Assembly (NCBI RefSeq): GCF_048569485.1
Contig: NC_134364.1
Coordinates: 125,190,882-125,254,881, forward strand
Source: Anomaloglossus baeobatrachus
Lineage: Eukaryota > Chordata > Amphibia > Anura > Aromobatidae
Direction: 5' to 3'
DNA length: 64,000 nucleotides
Shown here: positions 49,736-61,900 of the stretch, one piece after another
Numbering within the stretch: the stretch's first letter is position 1
Layout: the number at the start of each line of letters is the position of its first letter
The notes under the pieces: generated by a model
What the model was told of the DNA's origin: nothing
The model's database searches: none
Seen by the model: the letters and a program-made list of their open reading frames with translations, nothing else
Made by a program: the position numbers and the translations under genes

Positions 49736-50345
49736 ACACCACTACCTAAGGAGTCATGGGGTGTGGGAAATAGAAAGACTCAGGAAATGAGTGGACAATA
49801 ATGAGCGTGACACAGGGGAGATGATGACAAGGGATGAAGTCTGACACAGAATTCATGCGAGGCAATTACCCGCTCTTTTACCCAAGTTTATCAGTCTCCT
49901 TCTCTACTTCCTTCTCCGCAGGCAGACGCTCAGTGTAACATCACTCATACCACTGTTTTCTACACAAGTTCCAAAACTCCTACCAGGCACTGATATGTCT
50001 TACAATTCCTGACTACCCCCGAGATTAGTCTTCTTTCCCCTCTGGCAGCTGTATATTTAACAGTAAATTCTGGGATCAGTCTCCTCCCCCCTCTGCAAAT
50101 AAAACAGGGAAAGAAAATTAGTAATAAGCCCACATGTAATTAGCATATAACAAAAGACTTTATTAGATAAAAACAGTCCGGAGTCCAGGACATGAATATA
50201 ACAGTTAAAAGGTGTCACCCATTGCAGGAGAGGACACTTATTACATCTTCCCAACTCTTTCTTTTCTTCTTTTAATGGCCTTCCGCTTGCTCTCGAGCCA
50301 TTGCAAACTGATGGATGAACACTCTGTGCAAATATCAATCTTGTG
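49736..50345. other. Intergenic or 5'UTR intron of RAB13; little recognised
   Basis: No gene seen. At 49970-50110 it contains one or two copies of the cagatcagtctcctcccccc-type repeat that dominates 51490-52930. The segment 50110-50345 is unique-looking. Confidence 0.4.
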
Positions 50346-51165
50346 CCGCCTAGATGGGTCCACCAGGGTCTTCTCCGCCTAGATGGGTCCACCAGGGTTT
50401 TCTCCGCTCAGATGGGTCCACCAGGGTCTTCTCCGCCTAGATAGGTCCACCTGGGTCTTCTCCGCCTAGATGGGTCCACCAAGGTCTTCTCCGCCTAGAT
50501 GGGTCCACCAGGGTCTTCTCCGCCTAGATGGGTCCACCAGGGTCTTCTCCGCCTAGATGGGTCCACCAGGGTCTTCTCCGCCTAGATGGGTCCACCAGGG
50601 TCTTCTCCGCCTAGATGGGTCCACCAGGGTCTTCTCCGCCTAGATGGGTCCACCAGGGTCTTCTCCGCCTAGATGGGTCCACCAGGGTCTTCTCCGTCTA
50701 GATGGGTCCACCAGGGTCTTCTCCGCCTAGACGGGTCCACCAGGGTCTTCTCCGCCTAGACGGGTCCACCAGGGTCTTCTCCGCCTAGACGGGTCCACCA
50801 GGGTCTTCTCCGCCTAGACGGGTCCACCAGGGTCTTCTCCGCCTAGACGGGTCCACCAGGGTCTTCTCCGCCTAGACGGGTCCACCAGGGTCTTCTCCGC
50901 CTAGATGGGTCCACCAGGGTCGTCTCCGCCTAGATGGGTCCACCAGGGTCTTCTCCGCCTAGATGGGTCCACCAGGGTCTTCTCCGCCTAGATGGGTCAA
51001 CCAGGGTCTTCTCTGCCTAGATGGGTCCTCCCAGGGTCTTCTCCGACTAGATGGGTCCTCTACTGTCTGCTAAGCCTAGATAGGTCATCCAGAGTCTTCT
51101 ACGTCCAGATAGGTCCACAAGGGTCTTCTACGTCCAGATAGGTCCACCAGGGTCTTCTCTATTAT
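50345..51165. repeat. 29-bp minisatellite derived from a LINE 3' end
   Basis: About 27 copies of ttctccgcctagatgggtcc followed by accagggtc. Reverse-complemented, the unit reads as the last codons of the adjacent LINE frame (EKTLVDLS, then R-rich GRRR). The right edge grades into that frame through increasingly divergent copies (51000-51165). A block with acgggtcc (50720-50890) marks a local sub-amplification. Confidence 0.93.
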
Positions 51166-51400
51166 TATCTTGATAGTATCAAGCCTTTGGGTTTCTGGTC
51201 TTCCTCTTCGCCTTGTTCCTTCTATTCTTCTGACCATGATGTCCTCCTCCGGTGATTGCTCTTCGTATGATGTGTAGATGGGTCGTAGCTTGGTGATCCG
51301 AGTGACAAGTCTGGGTTGATTTCTTCCAAAATTGATTTCTTTGCTCTTCTTGCCATCTATGGTATTGATAACATCCTTCTTCAGCACCACATATCAAATG
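51085..51400 (-). mobile_element. LINE fragment, C-terminal end of reverse-transcriptase ORF
   Basis: A minus-strand frame of about 100 codons has the motif IMVRRIEGTRRRGRPETQRL, a form of the (R)IEG-RRRGRP-WLD signature found at the C-terminal end of non-LTR retrotransposon polyproteins. It is preceded by a basic region (GRNQPRLVTRITKLRPIYTS). No reverse-transcriptase core is left. The clade is not assigned. Confidence 0.65.
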
Positions 51401-51489
51401 CGTTTATTTGTCTTCTGTTTTGTTTCTTTATCATACAAGTTTCACATACCCCAGTAAGTGTGCAAATTAATATTTTTCTTCCTCTGGCA

Positions 51490-52930
51490 ACCGTATAGCC
51501 CCCAGTACCGTAAGTTCCTGGAACAGTTTCCTCACCGGTCTGGTAACTATATAACCCCCACTAACTTCTGGATAAGTCTTCTTCCCCTTCTGACAGCTAT
51601 ATAACATTCAGTAAGTTCCCAGATCAGTCTCTTCTCCCTCTGGCAGCTGTATAATCTAAGTATACTCCCAAATACACCTTCTCACCCCTCTGGCAAATGT
51701 TTTCGCTCTCAGACCAATGTACTCCCCTTTCCAACAGTTAAATAATTCCCAGATCAATGTCCTCCCTCTTCTGGCATCTGTGTAGTCTCCATTACTTTGC
51801 TGCTCTCACAGATTTGTCATAGGTCCACCAGGGTGTTCTCTGTTATCTTGGTAGTATCCAGCCATTGCATTTCTAGTCCTCCTCTTCACCTTGTTCCTTC
51901 TATTCTTCCCTCCATGATATCTGAGTCGTAGCTTAGTAATTCTTGCTGCACGTCTGGCTTGATTTCTTAAAAGATTGATTTGTTTGTTCTTCTTTCCATC
52001 CATGGTATTGATAAACTCCTTTTCCAGCACATTTCGAAGGCGTTGATTCTTCTTCTTTATTGTTTCTTTATCATCCAGGTTTCACATCCCCCAAGTAAAT
52101 GCCCAAATTAATATTTTTCTTCTTCTGGCAGCTGTGTAGTCAGCAGTTAGTTACGGAATCAGTCTTCTTCCCCCTCTGACAGATCTAGAGCCCCCAGTAC
52201 GTTTCTGGAGCAGTCTCCTTCCCCTCCTAGTAGCTATATAACCTCCAGGTAGTTCCCAAATCAGTCTCTTTCCCCCTTTGATAGCTGTATAGCCCCCCAG
52301 TAAGTTCCCAGAACAGTGTCCTTTCACTGGCAGCCGTACAGCCCTCAGAAAGTTCCTTGATCAGTCTCCTCTCAGTTAGGCTGTTGTATAGCCCCAAGTA
52401 AGTTCCCAGATCAGTCTCCTTCCCCCTCTGGCAGCTGTGTAGCCCTCAGCAAGTATTCAGATCAATCTCCTTCCCCACTGACAGCTGTATAGCCCTCAGT
52501 AAGTTCTTGGATCAGTTTCCTTCCCCCTCTGACAGCTGTATAGCCCTCAGTAAGTATTCGGATCAGTCTCCTTCCCCACTGACAGCTGTATAGCCCCAGT
52601 AAAGTCCTGTATCAGTCTCCTTCCCCCTCTGGCAGCTGTATAGCCCCCAGTAAGTTACTGGACGTCTCCTCACCCTTCTAGTAGCTATATAAAGCCCATT
52701 AAGTACCCAGATCAGTCTCATTCCCCCTTTGACAGCTGTATTGCCCTCAGCAAGGTCCTGGATCAGTCTCCTCTCACTGTAACAGTTGTATGATTCCTAG
52801 TTAACTCCCAAATACGTTTTTTCTCCCCTCTAGCAACTCTTTTGTCCCCAGATAAATGTCCTTCCTCTTCTGGCAGCTAAATAATTCCCAGATCAGTCTC
52901 CTCCCTCCTCTGGCAGCTGTATAGTTTCCA
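51490..52930. repeat. Degenerate tandem repeat of about 50-60 bp
   Basis: Loosely repeated module gatcagtctccttccccctc, tggcagctgtatagccccca, gtaagttcc, with many substitutions and indels. It is older than the other arrays here. The second LINE fragment (51806-52075) interrupts it, and stray copies lie at 49970-50110, on the far side of the 29-bp array. Confidence 0.8.
51806..52075 (-). mobile_element. Second LINE fragment, same family
   Basis: A minus-strand frame (MLEKEFINTMDGKKNKQINL, then RNQARRAARITKLRLR and NRRNKVKRRTRN) is parallel to the fragment at 51085-51400. Its 3' end contains ggtccaccagggtgttctct, a single, unexpanded version of the 29-bp unit. Truncated and mutated. Confidence 0.65.
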
Positions 52931-53570
52931 CTACCTTCCCGCTCTCACAGATTCATCGTTTAGGCAGGAAATCTGTCATAAAGCAGATAAAATGTTGCAA
53001 TACTTTTCAGTAACCCGTCAGCTTGACAATCTTTTTGGAAAGCGGGTGTTTAGCAGGAGGAGGGATGACCGGACTAATGCAGCCCATTTACAGCTGTGGC
53101 GTGTGGCTGATACGGCGGAGGCCACGGTACAAATGTGTCGCATCGTTCATCCGCCATCTTACAGTAGACGCAAATAACGCCAAAAGTGACAAATGGCTGC
53201 CGGTGACCCCCGTGAACGCCGCTGCTGACCCCGGACACTTCGTGTGAGGTGTGTGGGCTGCAGGGACGGCAGCGTAGCTCGAGCAGTAAAGTGTCAGCTC
53301 CTAGGCCTACGCCCTCTCCTCAGTGCTGGAGACCACAGGACATGTCCTGACTTGTCTCCTCCATTGCTCTCTATTATGTTTGGTGCCCTGGTCTCATAAT
53401 CACTCTGCGCCCGGATCTTCACCCCCCTGCTCGATTACACAGACCGTACTGGATCCCCCATTTGCCCCCCCTCCCTGGCTCTTGTCCCCATCCCCCTAAA
53501 ATTAATCACAAAAACTAACAATGACCTTCCTAAAATGGTGGCACGCCGCCTCCAGTGCGTCACTTCCGGG
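52931..53570. other. Intergenic, RPS27 upstream region
   Basis: No gene or array recognised. It becomes GC-rich towards the RPS27 promoter. The 5'UTR exon and promoter of RAB13, divergent from RPS27, may lie here, but I cannot place them. Confidence 0.4.
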
Positions 53571-53640
53571 CTCTCGGGCCGCTCTGCCTTATAAACAGCG
53601 TTCCGCTTCCGGTCTCCCTCCTTTTCCGCAGCGGCCGCGT
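53571..53640 (+). promoter_or_regulatory. RPS27 promoter with ETS site and 5'TOP tract
   Basis: cacttccggg at 53571 is an ETS-type site. A TATA-like ttataaac lies at 53589-53596. A pyrimidine tract tctccctccttttccg (53614-53629), just before the start codon, fits the 5' terminal oligopyrimidine start of ribosomal-protein mRNAs, which is known to confer mTOR-dependent translation. The sequence before ATG (gagaacATGCCT) matches the human gene as I remember it. Confidence 0.65.
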
Positions 53641-53649
53641 CCTGAGAAC

Positions 53650-55218
<1,569 letters not shown>

Positions 55219-55332
55219 TTGTGGAGGCTCCGGATCCGCGCGGCGGTGCCCTGTATGTCTGGAGAGCGGACTGCACGTGGCGGGGACTGGGCTCTGCTCG
55301 CATCAGGACACTGTAGCCTGTACCCGCCTGTC

Positions 55333-55338
55333 AATAAA
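55333..55338 (+). terminator. Poly(A) signal of RPS27
   Basis: AATAAA about 115 bp after the RPS27 stop codon, giving the short 3'UTR expected for a ribosomal-protein gene. Confidence 0.8.
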
Positions 55339-55344
55339 TTTTGG

Positions 55345-55682
55345 ATACAATTTGATGTACCGCATTCAGTGTATATTTGTGGGGGTCCTCATGCTGTGAT
55401 CATGGCGAGAATTGGGGGAGTGGAAGTATGGAGGGATCTTGCATACGGGCGTAGGAAGGAGGAGGCTATGGAAGGAAGCCAGGACCATAAATCTGCCTCC
55501 AGCTGGGAAAAGATACTGGGGGTGGGTGCCCTGCGAGTGCCGACTGATGGCGGTTATCAATATGGCAGCCTCCAATGCAGTAAATCCCGAGGTGCGGCCC
55601 CCTTCCTGGTGTCATACTTCAGTGCTCGGCGCGCTGTGCAGGCTCCTCACTGTAAACAGGACTCCTGCACAGGAATGTGATT
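55345..55682. other. RPS27 downstream flank
   Basis: Mixed-composition sequence with overlapping short frames and no recognised protein. It ends at the MITE boundary near 55682. Confidence 0.4.
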
Positions 55683-55838
55683 CAGGCTAGTTTCACACTT
55701 GCGTTGTTTTCCTTCAGTCGCAATCCGCCGTTAACGGATTCCGCTGCTTCCCATAGACTTGTATGGACAACTGATTGCGACTGATAATCCTGCGATGCTT
55801 ACGCCGGGCGGAAGGAACGCAGCATGTAATGTTTTTTG

Positions 55839-56491
55839 CAGGGCTGTGGAGTCGGAGTCGTGGAGTCGGAGTCGGAGCTCATTTTGGTGGAGTCGGAGTC
55901 GGTATAAAATGCTCCGACTCCTAAAATATATAATAAATTGGGGACAGGAGTGCAATGCAGAATGTGCTGAATATTTTACTAAATAATAACATTTAGTATA
56001 ATGCTTATATTTAAGTGAAAAATTTATTGTAGTATAATGTGAACATCAGACATTTAATTGTTTTTATGATACAATAATCAAGATATTTGGATAGAACATA
56101 AAATATTTATTGGATACAACTTTTAGAACACAAAAAACTAATAAATTGTAAATATGTAATATTATATATATATACACAGTGTATATACACACACAAGATA
56201 TATATGTAATCTACTGTATATTACATAGTGTATTACATATTTACAATTTATTACAGTTTTTTGTGTTCTAAAGTTGTATCCAATAAATATATTTTATGTT
56301 CTATCCAAATATCTTGATTATTGTATCATAAAAATTATTAAATGTCTAATGTTCACATACACATATTCATGTACTACAATAAATTTTTCACCTAACTATA
56401 AGCAATATATGTAGGAGTCGGAGCCGGAGTCGGAGCAAGAGAATTTGAGGAGTCGGAGTCGAAGGTTTGGCTTACCGACTTCACAGCCCTG
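55839..56491. mobile_element. hAT-type MITE, second copy
   Basis: 653 bp, same family as 40941-41698, with the same AT-rich near-palindromic interior. An exact 8-bp target duplication GTTTTTTG (55831-55838 and 56492-56499) lies within the older MITE. It has far fewer GTCGGA hexamers at its ends than the other copy. Confidence 0.95.
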
Positions 56492-56649
56492 GTTTTTTGA
56501 GCGGCGGAATCCTTTTTGTTCACTGCGCATGCTCATCATCATTATTATTAATTTATTTATTTTTTTTACTCAAACTTTGTTTTGTCTCTCGGTGGCCGAA
56601 TGATCAGCTTGATCACCCGGCGGCCGGCTTTTGAGAGCGCTCAGCTGTT

Positions 56650-56738
56650 TGGCCGGATTTTGAGAGCGCTCAGCTGTTTGGCCGGATTTTGAGAGCGCTC
56701 AGCTGTTTGGCCGGATTTTGAGAGCGCTCAGCTGATCG
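56650..56738. repeat. 29-bp tandem repeat inside the outer MITE
   Basis: Three full copies plus a partial of gccggattttgagagcgctc followed by agctgtttg (starts at 56652 and 56681), preceded by a degenerate copy with ggcttttgagagcgctc. Confidence 0.85.
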
Positions 56739-57174
56739 TTCACAATAGTCTGCCGCCGGTAAAACTGTAAAAAAAAAAAAATCCGTTTTGTACGATCTGA
56801 TGCATCAGTTGTGTGCCACTATCCGTCACACAGCATAATGCAACGGATGCCGTTCAGCGCAAGTGTGAATCTAGCCTGACTCAACCACACAACTGCCACC
56901 AGGAGGCAGTATGATGTGAGATCTATGGCCCCCCCCAGCGTGGTGTATGGCAGGGGGATCAGGGTCTCAGGATATGAATCCATTCTGTGTTATAGGTTAC
57001 TCCTATCCCTGCCAGCTGGCTCCATCCTGCTGTACCATTCTCAAAAAGAGCCAAAAGCTGCCCCAACAGGAGGCGCTGGAGACACTTTATTTTGAGCAGT
57101 CATGCTGAGTAAATTTTTGGCCACTAGAGGGCGCATGGAGGAATTCACTGAAATTGCACTACACTAGGGGCAGA

Positions 57175-57645
57175 CTCTGGTAGCTGTGCACCCCTGAGGG
57201 TAAGAGGTAGACTGTCTCTGGCTGGTAGCTGTGCACCCCTGAGGGTAAGGGGCAGACTGTCTCTCGGCCTGGCGGCTGTGCACCCCTGAGGGTAAGGGGT
57301 AGACTGTCTCTGGCTGGTAGCTGTGCACCCCTGAGGGTAAGGGGCAGACTGTCTCTCGGCCTGGCGGCTGTGCACCCCTGAGGGTAAGGGGCAGACTGTC
57401 CCTCGGCCTGGCGGCTGTGCACCCCTGAGGGTAAGGGGCAAGACTGTCTCGGCCTGGCGGCTGTGCACCCGAGGGTAAGAGGCAGACTGTCTCTGGCTGG
57501 TAGCTGTGCACCCCTGAGGGTAAGGGGCAGACTGTCTCTCGGCCTGGCGGCTGTGCACCCCTGAGGGTAAGAGGTAGACTGTCTCTGGCTGGCGGCTGTG
57601 CACCCCTGAGGGTAAGAGGTAGACTGTCTCTCCGGCCTGGCGGCT
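57175..57645. repeat. Minisatellite of about 45 bp
   Basis: Ten copies of tagctgtgcacccctgaggg, taaggggcagactgtctctc, ggcctgg, 44-47 bp each, alternating between ggctggtag and ggcctggcggctg variants. The region 56880-57170 before it is unique-looking with no gene. Confidence 0.93.
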
Positions 57646-58828
57646 GGTCACGTGTATATCCAGGATATATGCACACCCCATGTACTCAGCACAAGACAAC
57701 TAGGCACTATTTTCTGGATCCAGGCTGTGTAGTTTCCCTGTGGCCCTCTTGGTGAGGATACCGGTCTCCTTTTCATGCACACAACATGGCGGTATGATGT
57801 GCTGACCCCGTAGCTGTAGCGTTCACCAGCTCCTGTATAATAGTATGTCCTGAAGAAGCTATTTAGGGAAAATGCATCCAGATCTACTCTACCTATGAGA
57901 TGTTCTGCTCACCTTCATTGCAAGAAAAGCAAATTCTCATTTTTCTTCAGACTGGACATATAGCGGTAGGATTGGTGGTTTTCGGTTTGATATTCATGGT
58001 TTTAGCCCCTTGAAGGACAAATAAGAGACCCTCACATCTATAGGGTCAATGTAGGAGCGAGCAATGAGTGGACAGCAAACCTCCGGGCTCAGGTAGTGGT
58101 GAGAGCTTTCTGCCTCTAGGGCCGGAGTTCCACTTGTGAGTCTCATCGGTATCACCCGGTACGGCCTGACGCGGACACGAGCGCCTCAGCAGCATGAAAA
58201 TACCTGCAGCCGACCGCTCCTGTCCGGGGAGTGCAGCGTGCACCGATGAGAGACTCGTGCGAGTCATACACAAGTGGAACCGTGCACAAACCAGGGATCT
58301 CATATATTCTCTCCCCATTGGGTGTTTTAGGAGAGGGTTTCTTTCTATTTTTGTGATTTTTCTCCTGAGCATACTTTACCATCGGTGACTGCAGAGGGTA
58401 TAGAGCAGGGGTGGAAAACATCTCTGCAGCCCCCAGACAGATTCCCGGGGGCCACAATGCTCAGGATGGCAGCCTCTGTAAACCCACATGTGCACAGCGA
58501 GGACACAAACACCACTGGTCCTCACGCTGGCCACGGTGTGGAGTGCATACTCTGTGGGTGGAGCAGCATCACCGTCCCCAGGGATGTACGTCTCCCGATA
58601 CTGCTTACTCCACCCCACCAGTCCTCTACATGCCTCCCGATGCTGTCTGACAGCCCTATTGGTGGCCATGCCCCCCCCATCTGTGCTGCACTGCCATGTC
58701 TATGCTTCTCAGCGATGTATATGGCCCCAGCGTCTCCTATGATGTATAGATATCCCAGCATCTACTGTGGTGTATATGGCTCCAGCCCCTCATTGTGACC
58801 TCTCTGCCTTCACCCCTCCTGTAATGTA
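57646..58828. other. No gene recognised
   Basis: Mixed sequence with several overlapping frames of 60-137 codons on both strands, none with a recognisable domain. 57836-58400 may hold degraded interspersed-repeat text. No terminal repeats found. Confidence 0.4.
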
Positions 58829-58950
58829 CAAGTGCATCTCAAATTAGAATATCAAAAAGTCAATTTATTTCAGTAATGCAATGGAAAAAGTAAAACACAT
58901 ATATTATAGAGTCATTACACACAGAGGGATCTATTCCTATATATTATATG
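58829..58950. mobile_element. DNA-transposon terminus that seeds the following array
   Basis: After a TA dinucleotide, the text caagtgcatctcaaattaga, atatcaaaaagtcaatttat, ttcagtaatgcaa matches the end of a DNA transposon (Tc1/mariner-type, as I recall it) widespread in fish and frogs. Its subterminal part normally reads atattatatagagtcattac then acacagag. The array that follows is a multiplication of exactly that stretch. Confidence 0.65.
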
Positions 58951-61900
58951 GAGTCATTACACACAGAGGGATCTATTCCTATATATTATATAGTCATTAC
59001 ACACAGCGGGATCTATTCCTCTATATTATATAGTCATTACACACAGAGGGATCTATTCCTATATATTATATAGAGTCATTACACACAGAGGGGTCTTCCT
59101 ATATATTATATAGTCATTACACACAGAGGGCTCTATTCCTATATATTATATAGAGTCATTACACACAGAGGGCTCTATTCCTATATATTATATAGTCATT
59201 ACACACAGGGCTCTATTCCTATATATTATATAGAGTCATTACACACAGAGGGATCTATTCCTCTATATTATATAGTCATTACACACAGAGGGATCTATTC
59301 CTCTATATTATATAGTCATTACACACAGAGGGATCTATTCCTCTATATTATATAGTCATTACACATAGAGGGATCTATTCCTCTATATTATATAGTCATT
59401 ACACACAGAGGGATCTATTCCTCTATATTATATAGTCATTACACACAGAGGGATCTATTCCTCTATATTATATAGTCATTACACATAGAGGGATCTATTC
59501 CTCTATATTATATAGTCATTACACACAGAAGGATCTATTCCTATATATTATATAGTCATTACACACAGAGGGATCTATTCCTATATATTATATAGAGTCA
59601 TTACACACAGAGGGATCTATTCCTATATATTATATAGTCATTACACACAGAGGGCTCTATTCCTATATATTATATAGAGTCATTACACACAGAGGGATCT
59701 ATTCCTCTATATTATATAGTCATTACACACAGAGGGATTTATTCCTCTATATTATATAGTCATTACACACAGAGGGATCTATTCCTCTATATTATATAGT
59801 CATTACACACAGAGGGATCTATTCCTCTATATTATATAGTCATTACACACAGAAGGATCTATTCCTATATATTATATAGAGTCATTACACACAGAGGGAT
59901 CTATTCCTCTATATTATATAGTCATTACACACAGAAGGATCTATTCCTATATATTATATAGAGTCATTACACACAGAGGGATCTATTCCTCTATATTATA
60001 TAGTCATTACACACAGAGGGATTTATTCCTCTATATTATATAGAGTCATTACACACAGAGGGATTTATTCCTCTATATTATATAGTCATTACACACAGAA
60101 GGATCTATTCCTATATATTATATAGAGTCATTACACACAGAGGGATCTATTCCTCTATATTATATAGTCATTACACACAGAGGGATTTATTCCTCTATAT
60201 TATATAGTCATTACACACAGAAGGATCTATTCCTATATATTATATAGAGTCATTACACACAGAGGGATTTATTCCTCTATATTATATAGTCATTACACAC
60301 AGAGGGATTTATTCCTCTATATTATATAGTCATTACACACAGAGGGGTCTATTCCTATATATTATATAGAGTCATTACACACAGAGGGATCTATTCCTCT
60401 ATATTATATAGTCATTACACACAGAGGGATTTATTCCTCTATATTATATAGTCATTACACACAGAGGGATCTATTCCTCTATATTATATAGTCATTACAC
60501 ACAGAGGGATCTATTCCTATATATTATATAGAGTCATTACACACAGAGGGATCTATTCCTCTATATTATATAGTCATTACACACAGAGGGATTTATTCCT
60601 CTATATTATATAGTCATTACACACAGAAGGATCTATTCCTATATATTATATAGAGTCATTACACACAGAGGGATTTATTCCTCTATATTATATAGTCATT
60701 ACACACAGAGGGATTTATTCCTCTATATTATATAGTCATTACACACAGAGGGGTCTATTCCTATATATTATATAGAGTCATTACACACAGAGGGATCTAT
60801 TCCTCTATATTATATAGTCATTACACACAGAGGGATTTATTCCTCTATATTATATAGTCATTACACACAGAGGGATCTATTCCTCTATATTATATAGTCA
60901 TTACACACAGAGGGCTCTATTTCTATATATTATATAGAGTCATTACACACAGAGGGATCTATTCCTCTATATTATATAGTCATTACACACAGAGGGATCT
61001 ATTCCTCTATATTATATAGTCATTACACACAGAGGGATCTATTCCTCTATATTATATAGTCATTACACATAGAGGGATCTATTCCTCTATATTATATAGT
61101 CATTACACACAGAAGGATCTATTCCTATATATTATATAGTCATTACACACAGAGGGATCTATTCCTATATATTATATAGTCATTACACACAGAGGGATCT
61201 ATTCCTCTATATTATATAGTCATTACACATAGAGGGATCTATTCCTCTATATTATATAGTCATTACACACAGAAGGATCTATTCCTATATATTATATAGT
61301 CATTACACACAGAGGGATCTATTCCTATATATTATATAGAGTCATTACACACAGAGGGATCTATTCCTATATATTATATAGTCATTACACACAGAGGGAT
61401 CTATTCCTATATATTATATAGAGTCATTACACACAGGGATCTATTCCTATATATTATATAGTCATTACACACAGAGGGATCTATTCCTATATATTATATA
61501 GTCATTACACACAGAGGGATCTATTCCTCTATATTATATAGTCATTACACACAGCGGGATCTATTCCTCTGTATTATATAGAGTCATTACACACAGAGGG
61601 ATCTATTCCTATATATTATATAGTCATTACACACAGCGGGATCTATTCCTCTATATTATATAGAGTCATTACACACAGAGGGATCTATTCCTATATATTA
61701 TATAGTCATTACACACAGAGGGATCTATTCCTCAATATTATATAGTTATTACACACAGAGGGATCTATTCCTATATATTATATAGTCATTACACACAGAG
61801 GGATCTATTCCTATATATTATATAGAAGTCATTACACACAGAGGGCTCTATTCCTATATATTATATAGAGTCATTACACACAGAGGAATCTATTCCTATA

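Larger units (their letters stand above)
55682..56879. mobile_element. MITE carrying a second MITE inside it
   Basis: The ends tcaggctagtttcacacttg (55682) and caagtgtgaatctagcctga (to 56879) are inverted repeats of about 22 bp with one or two mismatches. Without the 653-bp insert and its 8-bp duplication the element is about 540 bp. Its interior includes a 29-bp tandem repeat. No target duplication is clear, so the superfamily is uncertain. Confidence 0.8.

Noticed and set aside
58046-58798. Frames of 97-137 codons on both strands
   Set aside because: They overlap each other on opposite strands, lack recognisable motifs, and no intron or promoter context supports them.
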